From the NCBI RefSeq assembly GCF_016765695.1, contig NZ_JAETGO010000047.1:1-56249 (forward strand): 56,249 nt of DNA, read 5' to 3'. Both the position numbers and the translations under genes were made by a program. The DNA comes from Sporosalibacterium faouarense. Lineage in GTDB: Bacteria; Bacillota; Clostridia; Tissierellales; VENL01. The notes beneath the pieces were generated by a model. It had not been told where the DNA came from. It did not search any database and saw only the letters and a list, made by a program, of their open reading frames with translations. Of the stretch, positions 39,250 to 48,846 are shown in pieces (within the stretch, counting starts at the first letter, position 1; each line of letters begins with the position of its first letter).

Positions 39250-39305
39250 ATGCTTTCCCTGTAGCAAACGGTAAAATTGGTTGCTACAGGGAAAGCATTT
39301 TTATT
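39250..39305 (+). terminator. Strong terminator of the V-type ATPase operon
   Basis: An 18-base near-perfect stem, ATGCTTTCCCTGTAGCAA with TTGCTACAGGGAAAGCAT, followed by TTTTTATT. Confidence 0.92.
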
Positions 39306-39400
39306 ACATTTTCTGTAAAAAGTTCCATTTGAAGCTAAGGAAAAAGTAGATATATAAAAAAACCACTAGACAAAATACGACAAAATATGATAATATATTC

Positions 39401-39530
39401 TTGTAAGTTTAGGAGCATTAAGATTTCAGCCCCTTAACAAGAGTATATTGAATTATACTAAAACTCCCCAAGCAAAACTTTATTATTAAAGAGAGTAGGT
39501 CCCCCCATAAATCCTACTCTCTTTTACTTT
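39401..39530 (+). ncRNA. Candidate C-rich small RNA
   Basis: A possible promoter (TAGACA at 39367, 16-base spacer, GATAAT at 39389) is followed by about 130 bases with no good reading frame, ending in a strong terminator (AAAGAGAGTAGG with CCTACTCTCTTTT, 39488-39525). Three C runs are spaced along it: CCCC at 39430-39433, CCCC at 39466-39469 and CCCCCC in the terminator loop at 39501-39506. Such C-rich loops in Firmicute sRNAs pair with GGAGG ribosome sites. I cannot assign it to a named family. Confidence 0.45.
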
Positions 39531-39623
39531 TTTGAAAATAAAAATGGAAAATATATGATTAAAATTATTATTATTATTGACTATGCTAATAATAATATAT
39601 AAATTATATAGGAGGAGTTTTTT

Positions 39624-39923
39624 ATGACAGAGAGGGAGATTTTATTTAATTTTATGAAAAAATTTAGGTTAAATTGTAATTACAGATTTATGTTTATGCC
39701 TATAGAGATTGGAACTATTCCATTTCATATATATAATGAAGCATATAAGGAAGCCAAGAGTGAAATAAAAGAACAAGACAATTTATCAGAAGAAGAATTA
39801 AAACTTATCGATAATTTATATGACTTCTTTATGCGTACTTTCAAGGAAACAGAAAACTATAATACTGCCGATGAGATAGTAGTTAAGGAAATTCAAAAAG
39901 GATTTAAATTAAAAGAAAAATAA
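39624..39923 (+). CDS. Small uncharacterised protein (99 aa)
   Basis: A 99-residue soluble, acidic, mostly helical protein with no signal peptide or cysteine cluster. I do not recognise the family. AGGAGGAG lies 8 bases before the ATG. It sits between the ATPase operon and the YtxH/DUF948 pair and seems to be transcribed on its own. Confidence 0.65.
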   Translation: MTEREILFNFMKKFRLNCNYRFMFMPIEIGTIPFHIYNEAYKEAKSEIKEQDNLSEEELKLIDNLYDFFMRTFKETENYNTADEIVVKEIQKGFKLKEK

Positions 39924-40073
39924 AAAGAGGATTTGCAAAAGTAATATCCAATTTTTGTATATAGTATAGAAAAAATGGAGTTAAGTAAAAAAAAGAATAA
40001 AATCATGAAGAAAAGGGTATTTACACAATAAGGAAGATTAATTAGTTGAATAGATGATAGAGGAGGGTTTTTA

Positions 40074-40427
40074 ATGGCTATTAAGAATATGTTAAAAGAG
40101 AAGAAGGAAATAATTGAGAAAAAGAAGAGAAGAAATACTGGAAAAAAGGTAGCTACAGGTCTTACTATTGGCGCTTTTATTGGAGCTATAGCAGGAGTAT
40201 TATTAGCACCTAAATCAGGAAAAGAAATTAGAAATGACTTAAAAGAAACCACAAAAGGTTCAATTAATACAATAAAAGAATCTGCTAATAAGATTAAAGG
40301 GAATGTAAAAGAATCTACTGAAGGCTTTAGAAACAATCAGGAAGGTATGGAAATAGATTTGACTCATACCATTAATAAAGTTAAGGATAAACTAAAGTCA
40401 GAAAAAAATGATTCGGAAGAAGAATAG
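40074..40427 (+). CDS. YtxH-domain protein
   Basis: A 117-residue protein. A basic N-terminus (about 8-24, rich in Lys and Arg) precedes one Gly/Ala-rich membrane helix, VATGLTIGAFIGAIAGVLLAPKSGKEIR, the YtxH signature (gas-vesicle GvpP-like). A helical, charged C-terminal tail follows. In Bacillus ytxH is a stress gene beside ytxG (DUF948), and the same pairing occurs here. AGGAGGG precedes the ATG. Confidence 0.88.
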   Translation: MAIKNMLKEKKEIIEKKKRRNTGKKVATGLTIGAFIGAIAGVLLAPKSGKEIRNDLKETTKGSINTIKESANKIKGNVKESTEGFRNNQEGMEIDLTHTINKVKDKLKSEKNDSEEE

Positions 40428-40531
40428 GAAATTCTTAAGTTAGGAAGTTACATATTGAAAAGTATCAAAAACATATTTGAAATTTAAATATATGCTTTTT
40501 ACAAAAAAACAAATTAAGGGGGATAAGGATT

Positions 40532-40987
40532 ATGGCAAATACTTTTACACTTCAAGAAATAGGAATTTTTGTCCTGTTTTCTATTTTAGGGGTTTTTGGA
40601 ATATACTTAATCATTGCTCTAAAGAACTTAATTACAACTATGAAAAATATAAATAGGGTAATTGAAAAAAATGAAGATGCTCTTCAACGCTCTATATCAA
40701 CATTACCTAATATAACAAATAATGTTGAAAGCATATCAAAAAATGTGGACGAGAAAGTAAAGGAAGTAGGGGATTCATTACCTATAATACTTGATAATGT
40801 TACTGAAATAAGTGACGATATCAGAGAAAGCATAGACATGGTAGAAGGTACAGTTAGCACGGTGAGCAAAGGTGTTAATGATACAGTGGTTACTATTAAT
40901 GAAGGTAGTAAAAATATCAGTTCATACATAAAGGCAGCTGGAGAAATAATAAAAGTAATTTCAAATATTTTTAGTAAATCTAAGTAA
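40532..40987 (+). CDS. DUF948-domain protein (YtxG-like)
   Basis: A 151-residue protein. One N-terminal membrane helix (about 9-30) is followed by a long cytoplasmic or extracellular helical region (about 35-140) with repeated hydrophobic/Ser/Asn heptads typical of DUF948. It is paired with the YtxH-domain gene 104 bases upstream, as in Bacillus ytxGH. Function is unknown beyond association with stress responses. AAGGGGGATAAGG lies upstream of the ATG. Confidence 0.85.
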   Translation: MANTFTLQEIGIFVLFSILGVFGIYLIIALKNLITTMKNINRVIEKNEDALQRSISTLPNITNNVESISKNVDEKVKEVGDSLPIILDNVTEISDDIRESIDMVEGTVSTVSKGVNDTVVTINEGSKNISSYIKAAGEIIKVISNIFSKSK

Positions 40988-41086
40988 ATTGGTATCATAT
41001 AAAAAAATCAATTCATGGATCAATATAAATATAAAGAAACATAAAGAAAATGATATGATATCATTAATTTTTATTATATAGATATC

Positions 41087-41123
41087 TACTCCAAGACCCC
41101 ACTTATACGGGGTCAATGGAGTA
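41087..41123 (+). terminator. Hairpin after the DUF948 gene
   Basis: TACTCCAAGACCCC pairs with GGGGTCAATGGAGTA with one internal mismatch. No strong T-run follows, so termination may be partial. Confidence 0.55.
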
Positions 41124-41183
41124 TTAGTTCACAGTTTCCTTATAATTTTGGCATGAATTACATAAATTACAAGTAGTATATAG

Positions 41184-41212
41184 TTGACATATTATCTATA
41201 TTTAGTTATAAT
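41184..41212 (+). promoter_or_regulatory. Consensus promoter of tRNA-Ser and SRP RNA
   Basis: TTGACA (41184-41189), exactly 17 bases, TATAAT (41207-41212). This is a perfect sigma-A consensus, as expected for stable RNA. Confidence 0.88.
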
Positions 41213-41255
41213 ATAAATCTGTTAGCAATAAAATATCTTTTTAAAAAACAAGTTT

Positions 41256-41349
41256 GGAGAGATGGCTGAGTCTGGCTGAAGGCGCTCGCCTGGAAAGCGG
41301 GTAGACGGCTATAACCGTCTCGGGGGTTCAAATCCCCCTCTCTCCGCCA
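41256..41349 (+). tRNA. tRNA-Ser (anticodon GGA)
   Basis: A class II tRNA of 94 bases with encoded CCA. Acceptor stem GGAGAGA/TCTCTCC with discriminator G. The anticodon loop CTGGAAA gives GGA, reading TCC and TCT. The long variable arm is GTAGACGGCTATAACCGTCTC. The discriminator G matches the C of the serS T-box TGGC. It is transcribed with the SRP RNA 11 bases downstream. Confidence 0.95.
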
Positions 41350-41360
41350 TCAAAAAGTTT

Positions 41361-41627
<267 letters not shown>

Positions 41628-41629
41628 TA

Positions 41630-41674
41630 AAAAAAGTCACAGTAGCTTAAAAAAGTTACGGTGGCTTTTTTTAG
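41630..41674 (+). terminator. Terminator of the tRNA-Ser/SRP RNA transcript
   Basis: A GTCACAGTAGCTT region pairs imperfectly with AGTTACGGTGGC, followed by TTTTTTT. Confidence 0.75.
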
Positions 41675-41916
41675 TGCATAAAAATAATTCAAAAAAAGAC
41701 ATAAAAAGACAAATATTTACAATGAACTTGTATAGTCGTACAAAAAAGAAGGAGTTTAGTAAACTTTATAGAATTATATAAACTACATATAAAATAAGGG
41801 AATATGCCAATTAGGATTAGCTAATTGGCATATTGTTACAGTTATTGCAGTAAGCCTATAGCAATTTCAATATTAATTAAAAAGACAAAATAAGCTATGT
41901 GACATAAGGTGAGGAG

Positions 41917-44598
41917 GTGGGGAGATTCTTTAATTCATATCGGATTAAGTTGATTATCGGTTTTATTTTAATTGCAATGATACCCATCGTAATTATTGGT
42001 ATTAGTGTTAATTACAGAATTAGAAATCAAGTAGCTAATGAAAGCGTCCAAGTGAAGATGGATGGAATGAACTATGAAATGGAAAATATTGAACTTTGGT
42101 TTAGAGATAAGGAGCAAATTTTAAAATCTATTTCTAGAAATTATCCCCTATTGCAGGATATGATGAATCAACCTGATGCGTTTACTCAGGTTAGCAGTTA
42201 TCTTAAATCTCATATTAATTCAGAAGATGGATTTATTAATATTTATATTACTATGATAGATGGAACTCAATACAATTCTAAGTTAGCAGACATACCGGAG
42301 GATACTAGGCTAAGAGATTGGTTTATAAATGCATATTTAACAGATGATATAGCTTGGACTCAGCCATATAATGATTTATTAACAGGTGAAAGAGTTGTTA
42401 GTGTTTCCATGCCGGTAAAGGATAAAGAAGGAAGTATTGATGGCATAATAGGAGCTGACATAAAATTTAAGTATCTGATGGATAAATTTAAGATAACTAA
42501 GATTCATCCTGAGGCTACTACATACATAGTTAACTCTAGAAATGAAATATTAATTATAGATGGAACAGATATTTTTGATATAGATAATGATGAAGGTGAA
42601 TTTTATTATAGTAATAGTGAAGAAGCAAAAAAGCTTTTAAACACTATGTCAAGTGATAAAGTTGGAAACACAACAGTTAAATTAAAAAATGAATATTTTG
42701 GGGTATATAGTAAGATTAATTCTTTAGATTTGAAATTGGTTTCACTGGTAGATAAAAATATACTATTTTCCGGTTTAACAAATCTAAAAACCTTTGTAAT
42801 AATAACTATTCTTATTTCAGTAATTTTAATAATTTTACTATCGATATTTTTTTCCAAGCTCTTGTCAAAATCTTTAGAAAAATTACAGCTTGGGACTCAA
42901 GAAATTCAAAAAGGAAACTATGACTATAGGATTAAAATTGATAGAAATGATGAGTTTGGTAAACTATCTAATGCCTTTAATATTATGGCTGCAAACTTTA
43001 AGGAAACATATAGAAAGCTAATTAATACAACTGAAGAGCTTGCCACAAACAACAATCAACTTCAAGAAATGAATACAGAGCTTGAGGCCTCGTATGAACA
43101 GCTTCAAGCAACTACAATTCAATTAAATGAATCTGAGGCAAAGCATAGAACACTTATTGAAAATATGCATGACCTTGTTTGGGTTATAGATTTAGACTAT
43201 AGATTATTATATGTTAATGATCATGTTCACAAAATGTTAAAATACAAACCAAAAGAAGTTATCGGTAAGGATATAAGGCGGTTAGATATCAATGAAGATG
43301 GTATATTAAGCTCTAGAGAAGTTGAAAGAATACAAAGAGTAGACTTAAGAAATAAGATAATAACTCTCAAATCTAAATATAATGAAAATATAATTGCGGA
43401 GTTAAACACAAATAGGATTTTTGAAGATGGTAAAGTAGTTGCGATTCAAGGAGTAACAAGAGATGTTACTAAACGTATGCTGATGGAAAAAGAAATATTA
43501 AAGAGAAACAAAGAGCTTTCAACTATAAATAACATAGGCAGTATACTAAACTTAGTTATGGATATAGATTTACTAGGAAAAGATATAGTTGAAAGTATTA
43601 CTAAAATGTTGGATGTTCCTTTGTGCACAATAAGGCTAATTAAAGATGAAAAACAACTAAAACTAACGGCGTGTGCAGGAGAGTTATGTCATCTGATTAC
43701 AGAAGAATATATCAATATTGATGAAGATATAATTGGACAATCGGTTAGAACTGGAAAAGTTTTTAGTATTTCTGTGTCAGATGAAGAACATATTAATCAT
43801 TTTAATAAAAAAGTATTAGAGTCTAAGGAGGCAAATTATTCAACTATTTTCCCATTAAAGGCCAGAGATAAGGTGCTCGGTGTATTAATAGTATCATCAA
43901 TAAGTACTCTTGATGAAAGTGAGCAAAATATATTATCTTCTCTATCTAGTCAGATAACTATGAAGATTGATAATATTTATTTATATCAAAATTTAAAGGA
44001 TAGCTATATGAAGACTATTAAAACGTTAGCTGCCGCCGTAGAGGCTAAGGATAAATATACGGAGGGTCACTCCCTAAGAGTATCTAAATATGCTGTTATG
44101 ATTGCAGAATATGGTGGGTTTTCTAAAGATATAATAGATGAAATAGAAATTGCAGGAATCTTACATGACATTGGGAAGATTGGAGTAAGGGATCATATAT
44201 TAACAAAGCCTGGAGCTTTAACAGGTGAAGAATATAAAGAAATAACAAAGCATCCATCTATAGGAAGTAAAATATTAAAGGATGTAAATCTTTCAGATTT
44301 CATTATGAATTCCATAAAATATCATCATAAGAGATATGATTTAAATGGATATCCATATGATGAATATATAGATGAATTGCCTTTAGGAGCATGTATAATT
44401 GGAGTAGCTGATGCTTTTGATGCTATGACATCTAGAAGGTCATATAGAGAGCCAATGGGCTTTAGAGATGCTGTTAAAGAACTAGAACGTAATAGTGGAA
44501 CGCAATTTCATCCTGATATCGTCAGTATAATGGAAAAAATATATAGTGTTAATGCAGAATTTATAAGGGAAGTTGCAGTTACGTATAATACTAAATAA
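41917..44598 (+). CDS. Cache-HAMP-PAS-GAF-HD-GYP sensor, cyclic-di-GMP phosphodiesterase
   Basis: An 893-residue transmembrane sensor. Domains in order: membrane helix (about 10-28), extracellular Cache sensor (about 35-270), second helix (about 288-308), HAMP (about 310-365), short coiled coil, PAS (about 410-520), GAF (about 545-705) and HD-GYP (about 720-885). Output motifs are LHDIGKIG (HD pair, about residue 749) and HHKRYDLNGYP (about 800-811), so the c-di-GMP-degrading site looks intact. The start GTG follows AAGGTGAGGAGG closely; no better start is seen. It interrupts the usual SRP RNA-dnaX pairing. It likely lowers c-di-GMP in response to an external ligand. Confidence 0.9.
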   Translation: MGRFFNSYRIKLIIGFILIAMIPIVIIGISVNYRIRNQVANESVQVKMDGMNYEMENIELWFRDKEQILKSISRNYPLLQDMMNQPDAFTQVSSYLKSHINSEDGFINIYITMIDGTQYNSKLADIPEDTRLRDWFINAYLTDDIAWTQPYNDLLTGERVVSVSMPVKDKEGSIDGIIGADIKFKYLMDKFKITKIHPEATTYIVNSRNEILIIDGTDIFDIDNDEGEFYYSNSEEAKKLLNTMSSDKVGNTTVKLKNEYFGVYSKINSLDLKLVSLVDKNILFSGLTNLKTFVIITILISVILIILLSIFFSKLLSKSLEKLQLGTQEIQKGNYDYRIKIDRNDEFGKLSNAFNIMAANFKETYRKLINTTEELATNNNQLQEMNTELEASYEQLQATTIQLNESEAKHRTLIENMHDLVWVIDLDYRLLYVNDHVHKMLKYKPKEVIGKDIRRLDINEDGILSSREVERIQRVDLRNKIITLKSKYNENIIAELNTNRIFEDGKVVAIQGVTRDVTKRMLMEKEILKRNKELSTINNIGSILNLVMDIDLLGKDIVESITKMLDVPLCTIRLIKDEKQLKLTACAGELCHLITEEYINIDEDIIGQSVRTGKVFSISVSDEEHINHFNKKVLESKEANYSTIFPLKARDKVLGVLIVSSISTLDESEQNILSSLSSQITMKIDNIYLYQNLKDSYMKTIKTLAAAVEAKDKYTEGHSLRVSKYAVMIAEYGGFSKDIIDEIEIAGILHDIGKIGVRDHILTKPGALTGEEYKEITKHPSIGSKILKDVNLSDFIMNSIKYHHKRYDLNGYPYDEYIDELPLGACIIGVADAFDAMTSRRSYREPMGFRDAVKELERNSGTQFHPDIVSIMEKIYSVNAEFIREVAVTYNTK

Positions 44599-44634
44599 AA
44601 AGTTAGGCTGATATATAGCTCACAGCTTGATGAC

Positions 44635-44662
44635 AAAACCCACAATTTTTATTGTGGGTTTT
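44635..44662 (+). terminator. Terminator after the HD-GYP gene
   Basis: AAAACCCACAAT pairs perfectly with ATTGTGGGTTTT around TTTT. Confidence 0.8.
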
Positions 44663-44837
44663 GATAATTTCTATTAAGTTTTCAAAAGAATTCTAATTCG
44701 AATAATTTTCTAGGTAATACTTTGTATATAAAGAGAAGTATATATATGATAGATGGTCCTTTTAGGCCAGTATATCGGTCAAAGTTTCTTTCAGTTTGGA
44801 CATATAAGCATTAATTCTGGTAGAATGCACTTATATT

Positions 44838-44846
44838 TGTTATAAT
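44838..44846 (+). promoter_or_regulatory. Extended -10 promoter for dnaX
   Basis: TGtTATAAT (44838-44846) is an extended -10 element with no good -35. The dnaX ATG follows 59 bases later. The rest of the 44663-44837 stretch shows nothing recognisable. Confidence 0.5.
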
Positions 44847-44904
44847 ATATGTACTATGGATAAATAGCTATAAATGGAGAACTTATGAATTTGAAGGTGA
44901 TTAA

Positions 44905-46617
44905 ATGGCATACCAATCATTATATAGAAAATTTAGATCAAAAAACTTTGACGAGCTTATAGGTCAAGAGCATGTAACTACTACATTGAAAAATCAAATT
45001 ACTAATGATAGTATTGCCCATGCATATTTATTTTGTGGTACTAGAGGAACTGGAAAAACCTCAGCTGCTAAAATATTTGCAAGGGCTGTTAACTGCCTTA
45101 ACAATACTGATGGCAACCCTTGCAACGAATGTGAGGTTTGCAAAGGTATACTTGATGACAGTATAATGGATGTAGTAGAAATGGATGCAGCATCTAACAA
45201 TAGTGTGGAAGATATAAGAGACCTAAGGGAAAAGGCAAAATATCCTCCAGCTAAAGGTAGATTTAAGGTTTATATAGTAGATGAGGTTCATATGCTTTCA
45301 AAAGGAGCATTTAATGCTTTATTAAAAACTTTGGAAGAACCCCCTAAACACTTGTTGTTTATTTTAGCAACTACTGAACCACAAAAACTACCTACAACAA
45401 TTCAATCTAGGTGTCAAAGATACGATTTTAGACGAATAAGTGTTAAAGATATGCTTAAGCATATGCAGGATATTTGTGAACAATTAAAGATAAAAGTAGA
45501 TGAGAGAGGTCTATATCTGATTGCAAGAAATGCAGATGGAGCTATGAGAGATGCTTTGAGTTTATTAGACCAATGTATATCTTTTGCTGAATCAGAAATA
45601 ACCTATGAAGATATAATATCAACATTAGGAACAGTAAATAATACCATAATATTTGATATAGCTAATGGAATAATTAATTTAGATGTTAATAAATCCCTTA
45701 GGATTGTAGACGATATAGTGCAGAGTGGAAAGGATATAAATCAATTTATTAAGGATTTGATTGTTCACTTTAGGAATCTTATGATAATAAAATCAACAGA
45801 TGACATTGATAGTATAATTGAAGGTTCTAAAGAATTTATTGAGGAACTTAAAGAGCAGTCTTCTAGTACTACCTTAGCTAGTATTTTAAGGTGTATAAAA
45901 ATACTATCAGAAGCAGAAAATCAAAGTAAATGGTCATCTCAGCCAAGAATTGTATTAGAGATAACTATAATCAAGCTGTGCAACAAAGCTACCGGTTTAT
46001 CGCTAGAAGAACTATCCTCAAGGGTAGAAGAGTTAGAGGAAATGATAAGAAGTGGAAAAATAAGTACAGGTAATAATGAAAGTAATAAGCGAAAAGTTAG
46101 TGTAAAGAATAAAGAAGATAATAATTATAATAAAAAGAGTAACATACCATCTAGTAATGGTAATAGTTTGGATAATAAAACTGAAATTGAACGAAACAAT
46201 GTAAATGTGAAAGAGACTAATATGATTAGTGAATCAGGTGCTGACAATCTTAAAAGTACTGCCAAGATAACTACTGAAAAAGCAGTTAAAGAGTGGCCTG
46301 AGGTGTTGAGAGATATTAAGAAAGAAAGAATAAGTATACATGCTTTATTAATGGAGGGTAAACCTGTTGAAGTAAGAGGTAATACTTTTATAATATCATT
46401 TAATGAAGGGTTTGGATTCCATAGAGATGCTGTAGATAAAAAGCAGAATAAAGAATATGTCCAAGAGAAATTGAATAAATTCTTTAATTCAGGTTTAGAA
46501 GTTAAGTTCATAATGGATAGTGATATAGTAGACATTAAACAGGATGAAAAAAAAACAGATAAAGTAGTTGAAAAGGTTAAAGAAGTATTTGGAGAAGATT
46601 TAGTTGAAGTGGAGTAA
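44905..46617 (+). CDS. dnaX: DNA polymerase III subunit gamma/tau
   Basis: A 570-residue AAA+ clamp-loader ATPase. Walker A is GTRGTGKTSAAK, the zinc site CLNNTDGNPCNECEVC, Walker B VDEVHML and the arginine-finger motif QSRCQRYDF. The central linker (about 390-450) is low-complexity, rich in Asn, Lys and Ser. The C-terminal tau-like domain (about 460-570) binds polymerase. Starts MAYQSLYRKFR, the usual family start. It is followed 48 bases on by ybaB and then recR, the standard trio. Confidence 0.97.
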   Translation: MAYQSLYRKFRSKNFDELIGQEHVTTTLKNQITNDSIAHAYLFCGTRGTGKTSAAKIFARAVNCLNNTDGNPCNECEVCKGILDDSIMDVVEMDAASNNSVEDIRDLREKAKYPPAKGRFKVYIVDEVHMLSKGAFNALLKTLEEPPKHLLFILATTEPQKLPTTIQSRCQRYDFRRISVKDMLKHMQDICEQLKIKVDERGLYLIARNADGAMRDALSLLDQCISFAESEITYEDIISTLGTVNNTIIFDIANGIINLDVNKSLRIVDDIVQSGKDINQFIKDLIVHFRNLMIIKSTDDIDSIIEGSKEFIEELKEQSSSTTLASILRCIKILSEAENQSKWSSQPRIVLEITIIKLCNKATGLSLEELSSRVEELEEMIRSGKISTGNNESNKRKVSVKNKEDNNYNKKSNIPSSNGNSLDNKTEIERNNVNVKETNMISESGADNLKSTAKITTEKAVKEWPEVLRDIKKERISIHALLMEGKPVEVRGNTFIISFNEGFGFHRDAVDKKQNKEYVQEKLNKFFNSGLEVKFIMDSDIVDIKQDEKKTDKVVEKVKEVFGEDLVEVE

Positions 46618-46664
46618 AATATTACATTTTATATAAAACTAATAATATATAGGAGGATGATATT

Positions 46665-47003
46665 ATGGCAAGAGGTGGATTTCCTAAAGGAATGGGAAAC
46701 ATGGGAAATATGATGAAGCAAGTTCAAAAAATGCAGAAAAAAATGGCTGATATGCAAAAAGAATTAGAGGAAAAAGAAGTAGAAGCAAGTGCAGGTGGAG
46801 GAGTAATAACAGTTAAAGCTAATGGTAAGAAAGAAGTAATTGATATAACAATTGATCCAGAAGCTGTAGACCCAGATGATGTGGAAATGTTAGAAGATCT
46901 TATTCTTGCTGCAACTAACGAAGCTTTAAGAAAAGCTGATGAAATGGTTTCAGGTGAAATGGAAAAAGTAACTGGAGGAATGAACATACCAGGACTATTC
47001 TAG
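46665..47003 (+). CDS. YbaB/EbfC family nucleoid-associated protein
   Basis: A 112-residue DNA-binding protein. The N-terminal Met/Gly-rich tail and coiled coil ([18 protein letters not shown]) precede the conserved core [19 protein letters not shown] and [15 protein letters not shown]. Family members bind DNA as tweezer-shaped dimers. It lies between dnaX and recR, as in most bacteria. AGGAGG precedes the ATG. Confidence 0.95.
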   Translation: MARGGFPKGMGNMGNMMKQVQKMQKKMADMQKELEEKEVEASAGGGVITVKANGKKEVIDITIDPEAVDPDDVEMLEDLILAATNEALRKADEMVSGEMEKVTGGMNIPGLF

Positions 47004-47068
47004 CAATTACTTAAATTGTAATAGAAGGAGACCTTCACAGGTTTCCTTTTTGTGAAGGATGTGAATAT

Positions 47069-47668
47069 ATGGAATATTTTCCTATACCAGTAGCTAAGCT
47101 AATAGAAGAGTTTTCTAAGCTTCCTGGAGTTGGAAAGAAAACAGCCCAACGACTAGCATTTCATGTTTTAGATATGGAAAATGAAGAAGCAAATAGCTTA
47201 GCCAATTCGATCATAAGTGCTAAGAAAAACATAAGATATTGTAGTGTTTGTAGCAATCTAACAGATAGAGATCCTTGTATTATTTGTAGTAGCAAAAAAA
47301 GAAATAGGGAAGTAATCTGTGTTATTGAAGATCCTAGAGACATGGTTGCTATGGAGAGAACTAAGGAATTTAATGGCTTATATCATGTTTTACATGGAAG
47401 CATATCTCCTATGGAGGGCATAGGGCCTGAGGATATTAAAATAAAAGAACTGCTCCAAAGAATACAACATGATACTGTAGAAGAAGTTATCTTAGCAACT
47501 AATTCTACTATTGAAGGTGAAGCTACAGCCATGTATATATCTAAGTTATTAAAACCAATGGGAATAAAGGTTACTAGAATTGCTTATGGATTACCTGTTG
47601 GTGGAGATTTAGAATATGCCGACGAGGTTACACTTTCAAAAGCTCTTGAAGGTAGAAGAGAAATATAA
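47069..47668 (+). CDS. recR: Recombination mediator RecR
   Basis: A 199-residue recombination protein. The helix-hairpin-helix [17 protein letters not shown] is followed by the C4 zinc finger [16 protein letters not shown] (about 57-72) and a Toprim domain with [13 protein letters not shown] and [14 protein letters not shown]. It forms a ring clamp with RecO/RecF that loads RecA at gaps. Its start lies just after a small hairpin (CTTCACA with TGTGAAG, about 47033-47057). Normally yaaL and bofA follow; here they are 7.9 kb away. Confidence 0.97.
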   Translation: MEYFPIPVAKLIEEFSKLPGVGKKTAQRLAFHVLDMENEEANSLANSIISAKKNIRYCSVCSNLTDRDPCIICSSKKRNREVICVIEDPRDMVAMERTKEFNGLYHVLHGSISPMEGIGPEDIKIKELLQRIQHDTVEEVILATNSTIEGEATAMYISKLLKPMGIKVTRIAYGLPVGGDLEYADEVTLSKALEGRREI

Positions 47669-47733
47669 TTTTTACAATTGAGTGTTTTAAAAACTAAAGT
47701 TTTTTTAAAATAAATAAAGTTTTTCAAAGGTCA

Positions 47734-47777
47734 GGAGAAATCATGGAATTAATTCCATGATTTCTCCTTCTTTTTTA
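47734..47777 (+). terminator. Terminator of the dnaX-ybaB-recR operon
   Basis: A perfect 17-base palindrome, GGAGAAATCATGGAATT with AATTCCATGATTTCTCC, followed by a T-rich run. Confidence 0.9.
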
Positions 47778-47840
47778 TGACTATTCCTCCATTTTATCCT
47801 ATGTTTTTGAAGAACGTTATTTTAGGATTACAACTGGGCG

Positions 47841-47892
47841 TTGACAAATATAATTAAGTATTATATTATCTAATTAAGTTAATACTTAATTA
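47841..47892 (+). promoter_or_regulatory. Promoter and operator of the arsR-permease operon
   Basis: TTGACA (47841-47846), a 17-base spacer and TATTAT (47864-47869). Two 13-base arms, TAATTAAGTATTA (47851-47863) and TAATACTTAATTA (47880-47892), form a perfect inverted repeat around the -10 element. This is a typical autoregulatory operator for the ArsR-type gene that follows. Confidence 0.8.
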
Positions 47893-47909
47893 AAAGAAAG
47901 GGGTAAATT

Positions 47910-48275
47910 GTGGATCAAATTGTGCAGATGTTTAAAGCCTTGGCTGATGAAACAAGATTGAAAATATTAATAATACTTTCTAGAAGAAGAATATGTGCTA
48001 AAGGAATTGCAAACTACTTAAGCATTTCTGAAGCAGCAGTATCACAGCATATTAAAGTTCTCAGAGAAGCAGGAATTATTATTGGAAGAAAGGTCGGTTA
48101 TTATGTCCATTATGATTTACAAAAAAAGTTACTATTAGATATAGAAGAATTTATTGGACAGTTGAATAATGATGAAGCAATTAATGCATATAAGTTAGAT
48201 ATAAATATACCCGATAGATGTAAAGCATCATGTAAATCAAATAAAAATAAATGCTGTCAGAGAGATAATAATTAG
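47910..48275 (+). CDS. ArsR/SmtB family metal-responsive repressor
   Basis: A 121-residue winged-helix repressor. The core MFKALADETRLKILIIL and the recognition helix SEAAVSQHIKVLREAG are typical of ArsR. The tail has a cysteine cluster, CKASCKSNKNKCC, and one more Cys lies in RRRICAKG; these could bind a thiophilic metal or metalloid, such as arsenite, antimonite, cadmium or zinc. The start is GTG after AAGGGG. It heads an operon with two half-permeases and sits behind a perfect palindromic operator. Confidence 0.92.
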   Translation: MDQIVQMFKALADETRLKILIILSRRRICAKGIANYLSISEAAVSQHIKVLREAGIIIGRKVGYYVHYDLQKKLLLDIEEFIGQLNNDEAINAYKLDINIPDRCKASCKSNKNKCCQRDNN

Positions 48276-48360
48276 AAATTACAAGGAAATGAGAGGCACT
48301 TGCTAAAGAGTAAATGTCTTTTTATATATGAATATACGGAAAATTTAAGGAGATTGAAAA

Positions 48361-48846
48361 ATGAATAGTTATGTTATGTATATAGTAGTTACAATGCTAT
48401 TAATAATTTCGTATTTTAAAGATAAGAACAAAACAAGAATGGTCATTAAGAAGGCTTATAAGGCATTTCAGAATATTTTGCCACAGTTTTTAGGAGTAAT
48501 AATACTTGTGGGAATACTGCTTTCAGTTTTTAATGCTGAACTTATATCAAAGATAATAGGTAATGAATCTGGATGGATAGGTGTAATAGTTTCTGCTATC
48601 GTCGGCGCAATTACATTAATTCCTGGATTTGTAGCATTTCCAACATCAGCTATGTTATTAAATAGTGGAGCAGGGTATATGCAAATAGGCGCATTTGTAT
48701 CTGCCTTAATGATGGTAGGTATTGTAACAGCACCGGTAGAAATAAAATATTTTGGTAAACGAATTACTATTATAAGAAATTTTCTGTCATTTTTATTTTG
48801 TTTTATTGTAGCTTATATTATTGGAAAGGTGGTTGGTGGAATATGA
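48361..48846 (+). CDS. ArsP/DUF318-type permease, first half
   Basis: A 161-residue membrane protein with about four helices, matching the N-terminal half of the ArsP/DUF318 (PF03773-type) permeases. Key patterns are VGAITLIPGFVAFPTSAMLL and GAFVSALMMVGIVTAPVEI. ArsP proteins export methylated arsenicals or related metalloids. It ends by overlapping the start of the second half by 4 bases (ATGA). AAGGAGA precedes its ATG. Confidence 0.85.
   Translation: MNSYVMYIVVTMLLIISYFKDKNKTRMVIKKAYKAFQNILPQFLGVIILVGILLSVFNAELISKIIGNESGWIGVIVSAIVGAITLIPGFVAFPTSAMLLNSGAGYMQIGAFVSALMMVGIVTAPVEIKYFGKRITIIRNFLSFLFCFIVAYIIGKVVGGI

Noticed and set aside
46547-46555. Run of nine A in dnaX, a possible slippage site for making a short gamma form
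   Set aside because: It lies about 22 codons from the end of the gene, so slippage would hardly shorten the protein. No stimulatory hairpin is seen.
47033-47068. Hairpin before recR as a terminator
   Set aside because: The stem is only about 7 pairs, the T-run is in the loop and the recR ribosome site follows in the right arm. At most it tunes translation.
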